This document shows, piece after piece, positions 1 to 5,888 of a stretch of DNA of 6,798 nucleotides; within the stretch, counting starts at the first letter, position 1, and every line of letters begins with the position of its first letter. The DNA comes from JBOHSA01 sp050732995 (GTDB lineage Bacteria > Gemmatimonadota > Gemmatimonadetes > Gemmatimonadales > GWC2-71-9): contig JBOHSA010000016.1 of the NCBI GenBank assembly GCA_050732995.1, positions 1 through 6,798 of the forward strand, read 5' to 3'. Below the pieces are notes generated by a model that was not told where the DNA came from, did not search any database, and saw only the letters and a program-made list of their open reading frames with translations. The position numbers were made by a program, and so were the translations under genes.

Positions 1-185
1 CCGCCCGCGGCACCCTCCAATCGGTGTTGCGCACCTATCAGGTGGGCCGGACCGAATTCCTGACGTTTCTGGCCGTCCAGGACGCGCTGTTGCGCACCGA
101 GCTGGAGGCCGCGGCCGTCGCCGCCGAACACCAGACGCATTTGACCATGCTGCGGGAGTTGACCGCAGGGGAGCGGGAGCCATGA
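1..185 (+). CDS. TolC/CusC-type outer-membrane efflux factor, C-terminal end (partial)
   Basis: This is the last 60 residues of a gene whose start lies before the window; its first complete codon is at position 3 and its stop is TGA at 183-185. The visible protein contains YQVGRTEFLTFLAVQDALLR followed by an Ala/Glu-rich helix. This resembles the final periplasmic coiled-coil helix of TolC-family channels, where Y-x-V/A-G-x-x-x-F-L-x-L-L-x-x-Q is typical. The gene overlaps the adaptor gene by four bases (ATGA), and the adaptor and RND pump follow directly. It is therefore most likely the outer-membrane channel of the same tripartite metal efflux complex. The N-terminal signal and beta-barrel strands are not in view, so substrate class is inferred from the neighbours only. 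Confidence 0.85.
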   Translation, partial: ARGTLQSVLRTYQVGRTEFLTFLAVQDALLRTELEAAAVAAEHQTHLTMLRELTAGEREP

Positions 186-1348
186 GCCGGTGGATCTTGG
201 TACTGTTGGCGCTGGTCGGGGCCTGCCGGGGCGCAGGGCGCAGGGAGCAGTCTGGTGCCGACACGTCAGGCACGGGATCGCCCGGCATGCCGGGCATGCC
301 GGGCATGGAAGTCGACTCTACCGGCGTGGCGCTCGACCGCACGGCGGCCACGCGGCTCGGCATCACCTTCGCGCGGGCGGCCGAGCGCCCCGTCCGCCCG
401 TTCGTGCGCGCGGTCGGCGTCCTGGCGTACGCGGAACCCCGACGCGTCTACGTGAACGCGCGCGTGAGCGGGTGGGTCGAGCAGCTGTACGCCGACTACG
501 TGGGGAAGCGCGTCACGGCCGGCGAGCCTCTGCTCGCGCTGTATTCGCCCGACCTGGTGAGCGCCCAGGAGGAATATCTGTTGGCCCGGCGGCTGGGAGA
601 CGACACCCTCATGGCCGTCGCGCGCCGCCGGCTCGGGCTCTGGAACGTCCCGGAGGACCAGATCGACAGCCTCGGGGTGCGCGGCACGGCGACGCGGACG
701 CTGCTGCTCCGCGCCCCGCGCTCCGGGGAGATCGCCGAGAAGATGGTGATCGAGGGCCAGGCGGTGCAGGCCGGAGACAACCTGTTCCAGATCGCGGACC
801 GCAGCGTGCTCTGGGTAGACCTGGCGATCTTCGAGCACGACGCGCCCGCAGTGCGCGTAGGGACGCCGGCGAGCGTCACGGTGGACGCGCTGCCGGGCCG
901 GACGTTTCACGGCCGGGTGACCTTCATCAATCCCCAGCTGGACGACAAGACGCGCACGCTCACGGCCCGCATCGAGGTCGGGAACCCGCGCGGCGATCTG
1001 CGCCCGGGGATGTACGCGGCGGCTGAACTCTCGCCCGCCGGCCGCCGCGCCGTCACCGTGCCCCTGACCGCCGTCCTTCCCACCGGCACGAAAGACATCG
1101 TGTTCGTCAACCGTGGCGACGGCCGGTTCCTGCCGCGCGAGGTGAGGGTCGGGCTCCGCAGCGACTCGCTTGTCGAGATCGTGGAGGGGCTCAAGCCGGG
1201 CGAGGAAGTCGTCGCGTCGGCCACGTTCCTCTTGGACTCCGAGTCGAACCTGGCCGCGGCGATCCAGGGCATCATGCTCCAGATGGGCATGGGTCTCGAC
1301 ATGGGCGGCATGCGGATGCCGGCGCGGGAAGGAGAGCGGCGGCCATGA
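182..1348 (+). CDS. cusB: CusB-like periplasmic adaptor lipoprotein of heavy-metal RND efflux system
   Basis: This 388-residue membrane fusion protein would link the inner-membrane RND pump to the outer-membrane channel and may hand Cu(I)/Ag(I) to the pump. A lipoprotein signal occupies residues 1-15, with lipobox VGA-C and Cys15 as the likely lipidated residue. A Met motif follows (PGM three times, Met36, 39 and 42). The barrel/lipoyl region starts near residue 74 with the typical YVNARVSGWVEQLY. An alpha-hairpin with YSPDLVSAQEEYL spans about 121-160, the second lipoyl half (APRSGEIAEKMVIEGQAV) about 178-196, the beta-barrel (TFHGRVTFINPQLDDKTRT) about 241-259, and a membrane-proximal domain ends near 350. 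The C-terminus is a second Met-rich tail (Met365, 368, 370, 374, 377, 379). The ATG at 182 overlaps the previous stop and has GGGGAG at 168-173, 8 nt upstream. The stop overlaps the next start (ATGA). Unlike many relatives it has no N-terminal YTCPMHP heavy-metal-binding module. Confidence 0.93.
   Translation: MSRWILVLLALVGACRGAGRREQSGADTSGTGSPGMPGMPGMEVDSTGVALDRTAATRLGITFARAAERPVRPFVRAVGVLAYAEPRRVYVNARVSGWVEQLYADYVGKRVTAGEPLLALYSPDLVSAQEEYLLARRLGDDTLMAVARRRLGLWNVPEDQIDSLGVRGTATRTLLLRAPRSGEIAEKMVIEGQAVQAGDNLFQIADRSVLWVDLAIFEHDAPAVRVGTPASVTVDALPGRTFHGRVTFINPQLDDKTRTLTARIEVGNPRGDLRPGMYAAAELSPAGRRAVTVPLTAVLPTGTKDIVFVNRGDGRFLPREVRVGLRSDSLVEIVEGLKPGEEVVASATFLLDSESNLAAAIQGIMLQMGMGLDMGGMRMPAREGERRP
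281..307 (+). repeat. Three tandem 9-bp units coding Pro-Gly-Met
   Basis: Three consecutive 9-base units (CCCGGCATG, CCGGGCATG, CCGGGCATG) encode PGM-PGM-PGM at residues 34-42 of the CusB-like protein. The units are in frame, so gain or loss of one changes the number of Met ligands without breaking the gene. The flexible N-terminus of E. coli CusB also binds Cu(I)/Ag(I) through three methionines, so this repeat probably forms the equivalent site; that equivalence is inferred from position. Confidence 0.8.
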
Positions 1349-4300
1349 TCGAGAAACTCATCGCCTGGTCGATTCGCCGGCGCGAGCTGGTCGCGCTGGG
1401 CGCGATCTTCATGCTGATCGCGGGCGCGATGCTGCTGCGCACCATGCCGGTGGACGCCATCCCGGACCTCTCCGACACGCAAGTGATCGTCTTCACCGAT
1501 TATCCCGGCCAGGCGCCACAGGTGGTCGAGGACCAGGTCACGTATCCCCTGATCACGACCTTCCTCTCCGTTCCCAAGGTCAAGGTCGTGCGCGGGCAGT
1601 CGATGTTCAGCTCGTCGTTCGTGTACGTGATCTTCCAGGACGGGACGGACCTGTATTGGGCGCGCGCCCGCGTGCTCGAGTACCTGAGCGGGATCCAAAG
1701 CCAGCTCCCCGCTGGTGCCAAGACACGGCTCGGCCCCGACGCCACCGGCGTCGGCTGGGTGTTCCAGTACGCCCTCGAGGGCGCCGGTTATTCCCCCGAC
1801 CAGCTCCGCTCGATCCAGGACTTCCAGGTACGCTACGCCTTGCAGTCGGTGCCGGGCGTGGCCGAGGTGGCGAGCCTCGGCGGCTTCGTCAAGCAGTATC
1901 AGGTGCTGCTCGATCCTCAGCGGATGTTGGCCTACGGCGTCACCGCGCCGCAGGTCATCGCGGCCGTGCGCGGGGCCAACCAGGACGTGGGCGCGCGCAC
2001 CGTCGAGATCGCGGGGTCGGACTACGCGATCCGAGGGCTCGGTTACTTCCGGGGGGTGGAGGACATCGCGAACGTCGCCGTCGGGGGAGGCCGCGACGGA
2101 CGGCCCGTCCGGGTGGCCGACGTGGCGCGCGTCACCATCGGCCCCGACCTCCGGCTTGGGATCGCCGAGCGGAACGGGCAGGGCGAAGCGGTCGGCGGAG
2201 TCGTCGTGATGCGCTACCGCGAGAACGCGCTGCGCGTGATCAACGCCGTCAAACAGCGGATCGCCGAGATTACGCCGTCGCTTCCGCCCGGCGTGACCAT
2301 CGTGTCGACCTACGATCGCTCGGACTTGATCCACCGCTCCATCCAGACCTTATGGCGCACGTTGATCGAGGAGTCGTTCATCGTGGGGCTGGTGTGCCTG
2401 CTGTTTTTGCTCCACGCCCGGAGCGCCCTGGTGGCGCTCGCCACACTGCCGCTGGGCATTCTGGCCTCGCTCGCGATCATCCGCTGGCTCGGAATCAACG
2501 CGAACATCATGAGCCTGGGCGGGATCGCGATCGCTATCGGCGCGATGATCGACGCCGCGATCGTGATGATCGAGAACCTCCACAAGCACATCGAGCACGA
2601 ACCCGACCGGCCCCACTGGGAGCGCGTGCTCGCGGCGGCCCGGGAAGTGGGGCCGGCGCTGTTCATGTCGCTGCTCATCATCACCATCTCCTTCCTCCCG
2701 GTGTTCACCCTGGAGGACCAGGAGGGCCGGTTGTTCCGGCCCCTGGCGCTCACGAAGACGTTCGCCATGGCGGCGGCCGCGCTCCTCTCGGTGACGCTCG
2801 TGCCGGTGCTGATGGGATGGTTCGTGAAGGGCAGGATCCGGCCCGAAGCGGCGAACCCGGTGAACCGGTGGGCGATCCGGATCTACCGCCCCGTGCTGCG
2901 CTGGGCGCTCCGGTCCCGCTGGCTCGTGCTCGGCGGCGCGGTGGCCATCCTGGTTCTTACGCTCTTCCCCCTCTCCCGCCTGGGCAGCGAGTTCATGCCG
3001 CCGCTCAACGAAGGCTCGCTGATGTACATGCCGAACACGCTCCCCAGCGTGTCGCTCACGACCCAGCGGCGGCTGCTGCGGGTGGAGGACAGCATCATCA
3101 TGACGTTCCCGGAGGTCGAATCGGTGTGGGGCAAGGCGGGGCGCGCCAACACCGCCACCGACTGGGCGCCGATGTCCATGGTGGAGACCATCGTGAACTT
3201 GAAGCCCGAGTCCCAGTGGCGGCCGGGAATGACCCAGGACCGCCTGACGGCGGAGATGGACATGGCGCTGCGGCTCACCGGGACGGTGAACACCTGGACA
3301 ATGCCCATCAAGAACCGCACCGACATGCTGTCCACCGGCGTCCGCACGACCCTCGCGGTCAAGATCTACGGGCCCGACCTCCAAACGATCCAGCGGATCG
3401 GGCAGGACATCGAGCGCGTGCTCGCGCCGCTGCGCGGCACGGCCAGCGTGTACGCGGAACGCTCGTTCGGCGGGCGCTTCCTCGACATCCGCCCGGACGC
3501 GCGCGCGCTGGCCCGCTATGGGCTGACCACTGGGGACGCCCAGGAAGTGATCAGCCTCGCACTGGGGGGTGAGGAGATCACGACCACCGTGGAGGGCCGG
3601 GAGCGCTACCCCGTGCAGGTGCGCTACGCACGGGATTTCCGGGACGACCCCATGACCATCGGCCGGCTGCTCGTGGGGAAAGGCGAGGGGGGGGGGCCGC
3701 AGGTGCCGCTCGCGCAGGTGGCGGACATCCGCTTCGCGCCCGGCGCGCCGATGATCCGCAGCGAGGGCGGCTACCTCTACGACCAAGTCTCGATCAACGT
3801 GCGAGGGCGGGACCCGGGGAGCTACGTGCGTGAGGCGCAGGCGCTGGTCGAGCGCGAGGTCGACCTCCCCACCGGCTACTGGCTGCGCTGGAGCGGCCAG
3901 TACGAGGCGATGCAGCGGGTCAAGGCGCGGCTGCAGGTCGTCGTCCCGCTCACGCTCGGCCTCATCGCGCTGCTGCTCTATCTCACCTTCGGCACCGTGA
4001 CCGAGACCGCGATCGTGATGCTGTCGCTGCCGTTTGCGGTGATCGGCGGCGTGTGGATCATGTGGCTGCTCGATTACAACCTGTCGATCGCGGTCGCGGT
4101 CGGGTTCATCGCGCTGGCGGGGGTGGCCGCCGAGACGGGCGTCGTGATGCTGGTCTACCTGGACCATGCGTGGCAGGACGCCACGCGCGACGGCAAGCGG
4201 CCCGGCACGGCCGAGCTCGTCGCGGCGATCGAGCACGGCGCGGTGAACCGGGTGCGGCCGAAGCTCATGACGGTGCTCGCTATCATGCTCGGACTCGTAC

Positions 4301-4491
4301 CGGTGCTGTGGAGCCACGGCACCGGGGCGAGCGTGATGAAGCGGATCGCGGCGCCGATGGTCGGCGGGATGGTCACGTCCACCGTGTTGACGCTGGTGGT
4401 GATTCCGGTGCTGTACTACCTGTGGCGCCGCCGGGGGCTCGCGGGCTCCGACGAGGCGGCGCTCTGGACCGCAACGAAGGAGGGGGTGTGA
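1345..4491 (+). CDS. cusA: CusA-like Cu(I)/Ag(I) RND efflux pump, inner-membrane subunit
   Basis: This 1048-residue proton-driven exporter is essentially the length of E. coli CusA (1047). It begins MIEKLIAWSIRRRELV (first transmembrane helix) and continues with the HME-RND signature MPVDAIPDLSDTQVIVFTDY and the porter-domain motif TYPLITTFLSVP. TM4 carries GGIAIAIGAMIDAAIVMIEN with Asp403, the probable proton-relay aspartate. Glu930 (GVAAETGVVML) and Lys973 (RVRPKLMTV) are likely partners. Met562, Met612 and Met661 have exactly the 50- and 49-residue spacing of the E. coli Cu(I)/Ag(I) triad Met573/623/672, and the last lies in the conserved DMLSTG. This supports monovalent copper/silver rather than the Zn/Co/Ni of CzcA. 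Met389 and Met401 fit the TM4 methionines of the proposed metal relay. The ATG overlaps the cusB stop and AAGGAG lies at 1329-1334. A ten-G run at 3687-3696 is the only odd spot. Confidence 0.96.
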   Translation: MIEKLIAWSIRRRELVALGAIFMLIAGAMLLRTMPVDAIPDLSDTQVIVFTDYPGQAPQVVEDQVTYPLITTFLSVPKVKVVRGQSMFSSSFVYVIFQDGTDLYWARARVLEYLSGIQSQLPAGAKTRLGPDATGVGWVFQYALEGAGYSPDQLRSIQDFQVRYALQSVPGVAEVASLGGFVKQYQVLLDPQRMLAYGVTAPQVIAAVRGANQDVGARTVEIAGSDYAIRGLGYFRGVEDIANVAVGGGRDGRPVRVADVARVTIGPDLRLGIAERNGQGEAVGGVVVMRYRENALRVINAVKQRIAEITPSLPPGVTIVSTYDRSDLIHRSIQTLWRTLIEESFIVGLVCLLFLLHARSALVALATLPLGILASLAIIRWLGINANIMSLGGIAIAIGAMIDAAIVMIENLHKHIEHEPDRPHWERVLAAAREVGPALFMSLLIITISFLPVFTLEDQEGRLFRPLALTKTFAMAAAALLSVTLVPVLMGWFVKGRIRPEAANPVNRWAIRIYRPVLRWALRSRWLVLGGAVAILVLTLFPLSRLGSEFMPPLNEGSLMYMPNTLPSVSLTTQRRLLRVEDSIIMTFPEVESVWGKAGRANTATDWAPMSMVETIVNLKPESQWRPGMTQDRLTAEMDMALRLTGTVNTWTMPIKNRTDMLSTGVRTTLAVKIYGPDLQTIQRIGQDIERVLAPLRGTASVYAERSFGGRFLDIRPDARALARYGLTTGDAQEVISLALGGEEITTTVEGRERYPVQVRYARDFRDDPMTIGRLLVGKGEGGGPQVPLAQVADIRFAPGAPMIRSEGGYLYDQVSINVRGRDPGSYVREAQALVEREVDLPTGYWLRWSGQYEAMQRVKARLQVVVPLTLGLIALLLYLTFGTVTETAIVMLSLPFAVIGGVWIMWLLDYNLSIAVAVGFIALAGVAAETGVVMLVYLDHAWQDATRDGKRPGTAELVAAIEHGAVNRVRPKLMTVLAIMLGLVPVLWSHGTGASVMKRIAAPMVGGMVTSTVLTLVVIPVLYYLWRRRGLAGSDEAALWTATKEGV
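3687..3696 (+). repeat. Ten-G homopolymer inside cusA
   Basis: An uninterrupted run of ten G encodes the end of Glu and three Gly codons (GEGGGPQVPL) in the second periplasmic half of the pump, just before the conserved VPLAQVADI segment. The frame is open through it with ten G. A loss or gain of one base would cut off about the last quarter of the pump, including TM8-12. Such runs are prone to replication slippage and also to sequencing error. Confidence 0.85.
4477..4490 (+). promoter_or_regulatory. Ribosome binding site and GTG start overlapping the cusA stop
   Basis: AAGGAGG at 4477-4483 lies inside the last cusA codons, 4 nt before GTG at 4488. The GTG and the cusA TGA share bases (GTGA). 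The next in-frame ATG, at 4500, is 16 nt from the same site, which is too far for good initiation. Starting at that ATG would also remove Asn-Arg-Thr and leave a lipoprotein signal with no positive charge. Both points favour the GTG. Confidence 0.65.
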
Positions 4492-4931
4492 ACAGAACGA
4501 TGATCGCGGGGCTCGTCGCCGTGCTGGTGCTTGCGGCATGCGGTGAGAAAAAGTCGGCCCAGCAGCAGGCTGTGCCCGGCATGGGCGACATGCCGGCGAT
4601 GCAGGGAATGACGATGCACAGCGACTCCCTGATGCCGATGATGCGCGCGCACCTCGACTCCATGGGTACCATGCCTGCGCAGTTCGCCGCCGCGATGCTC
4701 GCGCAACACGACGCGATGGCGTCGCGGATGCTCGACGCGATGGGAGCGGACATGATGGGGATGGGGATGAAGCCCGACCCGGCGTGGACGGCGCTCACCG
4801 ATTCTATCAGGCGGGACCTCGCGGACCTGCCCGTCCTGTCGGGGCGGACGCTGGACGCGCGACTCAGGGCGCACGTCGAGCGGATGCGCCGGCTGATGTC
4901 GCAGCACGAACAAATGATCGGCGGGAGGTGA
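4488..4931 (+). CDS. Met-rich small periplasmic lipoprotein, probable Cu(I)/Ag(I)-binding protein
   Basis: I do not recognise a named family. The protein has 147 residues from the GTG start. Its lipoprotein signal has Arg3 in the n-region, a hydrophobic stretch and lipobox LAA-C with Cys18. The mature part of about 130 residues holds 21 methionines, many as GM, DM or AM pairs: PGMGDMPAMQGMTM near residues 30-43, a PMM near 50, and ADMMGMGM near 93-100. Several His are scattered among them, and it has no Cys other than the lipidated one. The C-terminal 45 residues (LTDSIRRDLADL...LRAHVERMRRLM) look helical. Soft-sulfur clusters like these suit Cu(I) or Ag(I) binding in the oxidising periplasm. 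The gene follows cusA directly, where enterobacterial operons have the small chaperone CusF elsewhere in the cluster; it shows no CusF beta-barrel fold motifs. A role as metal buffer or chaperone is inferred. Confidence 0.8.
   Translation: MNRTMIAGLVAVLVLAACGEKKSAQQQAVPGMGDMPAMQGMTMHSDSLMPMMRAHLDSMGTMPAQFAAAMLAQHDAMASRMLDAMGADMMGMGMKPDPAWTALTDSIRRDLADLPVLSGRTLDARLRAHVERMRRLMSQHEQMIGGR
4923..4931 (+). promoter_or_regulatory. Strong Shine-Dalgarno containing the upstream stop codon
   Basis: GGGAGGTGA matches the 16S rRNA 3' end over GGAGGTGA. It contains the TGA stop of the Met-rich lipoprotein and lies 4 nt before the ATG at 4936 (7 nt measured from GGAGG). It fixes the start of the next gene and suggests that a terminating ribosome can reinitiate there. 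Confidence 0.75.
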
Positions 4932-4935
4932 CATC

Positions 4936-5304
4936 ATGATTCGCAAGCTCTTGCGTTTGGCGCTCGGCGTGAGCGTCCTGGCCGCGACGGCGGTCGCCCC
5001 GCTCCGCGCTCAGGACGCGCCGGGGCGGACACACCTCGACAGCAGCGGCATGGGCGCCATGATGAGCATGATGGAGATGATGCCCGACTGTCCGATGATG
5101 GGCATCATGGCTGAGGGGCCCCAGGCGGTTCTGAGGCAGCGTGAGCGGCTCCGGCTCAGCGAAGCTCAGGTGCGAAGGCTCGACTCGCTGGCGACAGCCG
5201 GCGAGCGGACTCGCACCAGGTGGACGGACGACATGCGCGCGATCCACCGGGAGCTGGCCAGGCTCGGCGACGCAGCCGACTCGCGCGTCTTTCGGTACGT
5301 ATGA
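4936..5304 (+). CDS. Exported Met-rich protein with Spy/CpxP-like helix motif
   Basis: This is a 122-residue protein with a Sec-type signal peptide: basic MIRKLLR, a hydrophobic core at about 8-21, and likely cleavage after APLRA (residue 25). A striking Met cluster follows, with ten Met at residues 39-58 plus Cys52 (GMGAMMSMMEMMPDCPMMGIM region). Next comes a helical stretch with LRLSEAQVRRLDSL at about 72-85, which resembles the LTxxQ-type motif of Spy/CpxP/ZraP periplasmic proteins. The protein ends soon after (RVFRYV), so it is shorter than Spy or CpxP (about 160 residues) and shows only one such motif. Its place in the operon supports metal binding or periplasmic stress protection. The Spy relation is tentative because it rests on one short motif. 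No sign of a frameshift was found at its end. Confidence 0.78.
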   Translation: MIRKLLRLALGVSVLAATAVAPLRAQDAPGRTHLDSSGMGAMMSMMEMMPDCPMMGIMAEGPQAVLRQRERLRLSEAQVRRLDSLATAGERTRTRWTDDMRAIHRELARLGDAADSRVFRYV

Positions 5305-5323
5305 CGGGCATCGCGAGGTCCGA

Positions 5324-5860
5324 GTGAAGCGGCCCAGTGACCCGCAGTCCGGCGAAGCGCACAAGAGCCGAGGCCGGCGGCGCCTCGTGGTCATGCTGGC
5401 GGGAGCGGCGTTCATCGCTGGGCTCGCAGCGTGGTTACTGCTCACCGTCGTCGCCGAGCCTGAGATGTCTCGGGCCGTGCGCCAGGAGTACGCTCCGGTC
5501 ACCAGCGTGCTCGTGTTCCCGGAACAGGTGCGCCTGGCCCGGCCCGAGCTCCGCGAGCTGTACGAGTTCGCCGCGCGGCGCCCGGACGTCCTCCACTACG
5601 TGCCGTGCTTCTGCGGATGCGCGAGCGCCGGTCACCGCAGCGCCTATGACTGCTTCATCGACTCGGTGCACGCGGACGGCACCGTCGAGATCGACGAGAT
5701 GGGGTTCACGTGAACGATCTGCCAAGACGTCGCGCGTGTCGCGATGCGGATGACGGCGGAGGGTCGAACGCTCAACGAGATCCAGCAGTTCCTCGACCGG
5801 AAGTACGAGGCGCAGCGCCGCTACCGCACGCCGACGCCGCCGCCGCCGATCGGGTCATAA
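5324..5860 (+). CDS. PCYCGC/CYCXC-family membrane-anchored selenoprotein (Sec at TGA 5711-5713)
   Basis: Read through the TGA at 5711, this gene encodes 178 residues. After a basic N-terminus (KSRGRRR) one membrane helix spans about 21-43. It is followed by a soluble domain with VPCFCGC (Cys95, 97, 99), GHRSAYDCFID (Cys110), DGTVEIDEMGFT, then Sec130-T-I-Cys133 and QDVARVAMRM, ending in an amphipathic EGRTLNEIQQFLDRKYE. This follows the PCYCGC family (PF13798), in which a CxxC pair usually stands where UxxC is here. From memory, NCBI names a 'CYCXC family (seleno)protein', so Sec forms are already recognised. The six Cys/Sec residues suggest metal binding or redox work, but the biochemical function is unknown. 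The GTG start at 5324 has a weak GAGGT 4 nt upstream; GTG 5387 or ATG 5393 are alternatives but would cut the basic segment before the helix. It lies 19 nt after the Spy-like gene and 28 nt before the ATPase. If TGA stops translation, the product is 129 residues and lacks the UxxC half. Confidence 0.82.
5711..5713 (+). other. In-frame TGA proposed to encode selenocysteine (residue 130)
   Basis: The TGA interrupts a frame that is otherwise open from 5324 to TAA at 5858-5860. It stands three residues before Cys133, making a UxxC pair where homologues carry CxxC. The 48 sense codons after it have G or C in the third position in 43 cases, like the rest of the operon, so they still look like maintained coding sequence. 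The alternative is a recent TGC/TGT-to-TGA nonsense mutation or base-call error. The downstream hairpin argues against this. Confidence 0.8.
5718..5760 (+). promoter_or_regulatory. Candidate bacterial SECIS element
   Basis: A hairpin lies just 3' of the TGA, within the coding sequence. The upper stem pairs 5728-5734 (CGTCGCG) with 5740-5746 (CGCGATG): seven pairs including one G-U, closing a five-base loop CGTGT at 5735-5739. The loop begins 22 nt after the TGA, and its second base is G. Both fit the known bacterial SECIS pattern of an apical loop about 16-37 nt downstream with a G in the first two loop positions. A lower stem can form between 5718-5723 (TCTGCC) and 5755-5760 (GGCGGA), with an asymmetric internal loop between the two stems. 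GC-rich DNA makes chance hairpins common, so the structure supports the Sec call but does not prove it alone. Confidence 0.65.
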
Positions 5861-5888
5861 TCTGGCGCTCCTCAGGGGAGAATCGCGT

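Noticed and set aside
284..300. Palindromic GGCATGCC elements as an operator
   Set aside because: They arise from the tandem Pro-Gly-Met codon repeat inside the cusB-like gene, and there is no promoter nearby.
1170..3572. An 800-codon plus-strand frame across the end of cusB and most of cusA
   Set aside because: It is a shadow in another frame: its product is Arg/Gly/His/Ala-rich without domains, while the overlapping frame encodes unmistakable CusA.
4053..4487. Extension of the Met-rich lipoprotein upstream to 4053 within cusA
   Set aside because: The extra 145 residues are an out-of-frame reading of cusA and would bury the lipoprotein signal that starts at 4488.
907..4539. Long minus-strand open frames opposite cusB and cusA (907-2334 and 2350-4539)
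   Set aside because: Long antisense frames are expected opposite GC-rich genes. The products are His/Arg/Asp-rich with no recognisable motif.
5141..5323. Upstream extension of the PCYCGC gene to ATG 5141
   Set aside because: It would overlap most of the helical part of the Spy-like gene, and the added residues are compositionally odd (Ser/Arg/Gly). The GTG at 5324 sits just after the previous stop.
5301..5327. ATG at 5301 overlapping the Spy-like stop (ATGA)
   Set aside because: It opens a frame of only eight codons (MTGIARSE) before TGA at 5325. A frameshift joining it to the PCYCGC frame would be needed, and nothing supports one.
5711..5713. The TGA as a frameshift or ordinary stop making a pseudogene
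   Set aside because: The family sequence continues in the same frame, so no frameshift is involved. A Cys-to-stop point mutation remains possible, but the UxxC position, the SECIS-like hairpin and the preserved coding bias make Sec the better reading.
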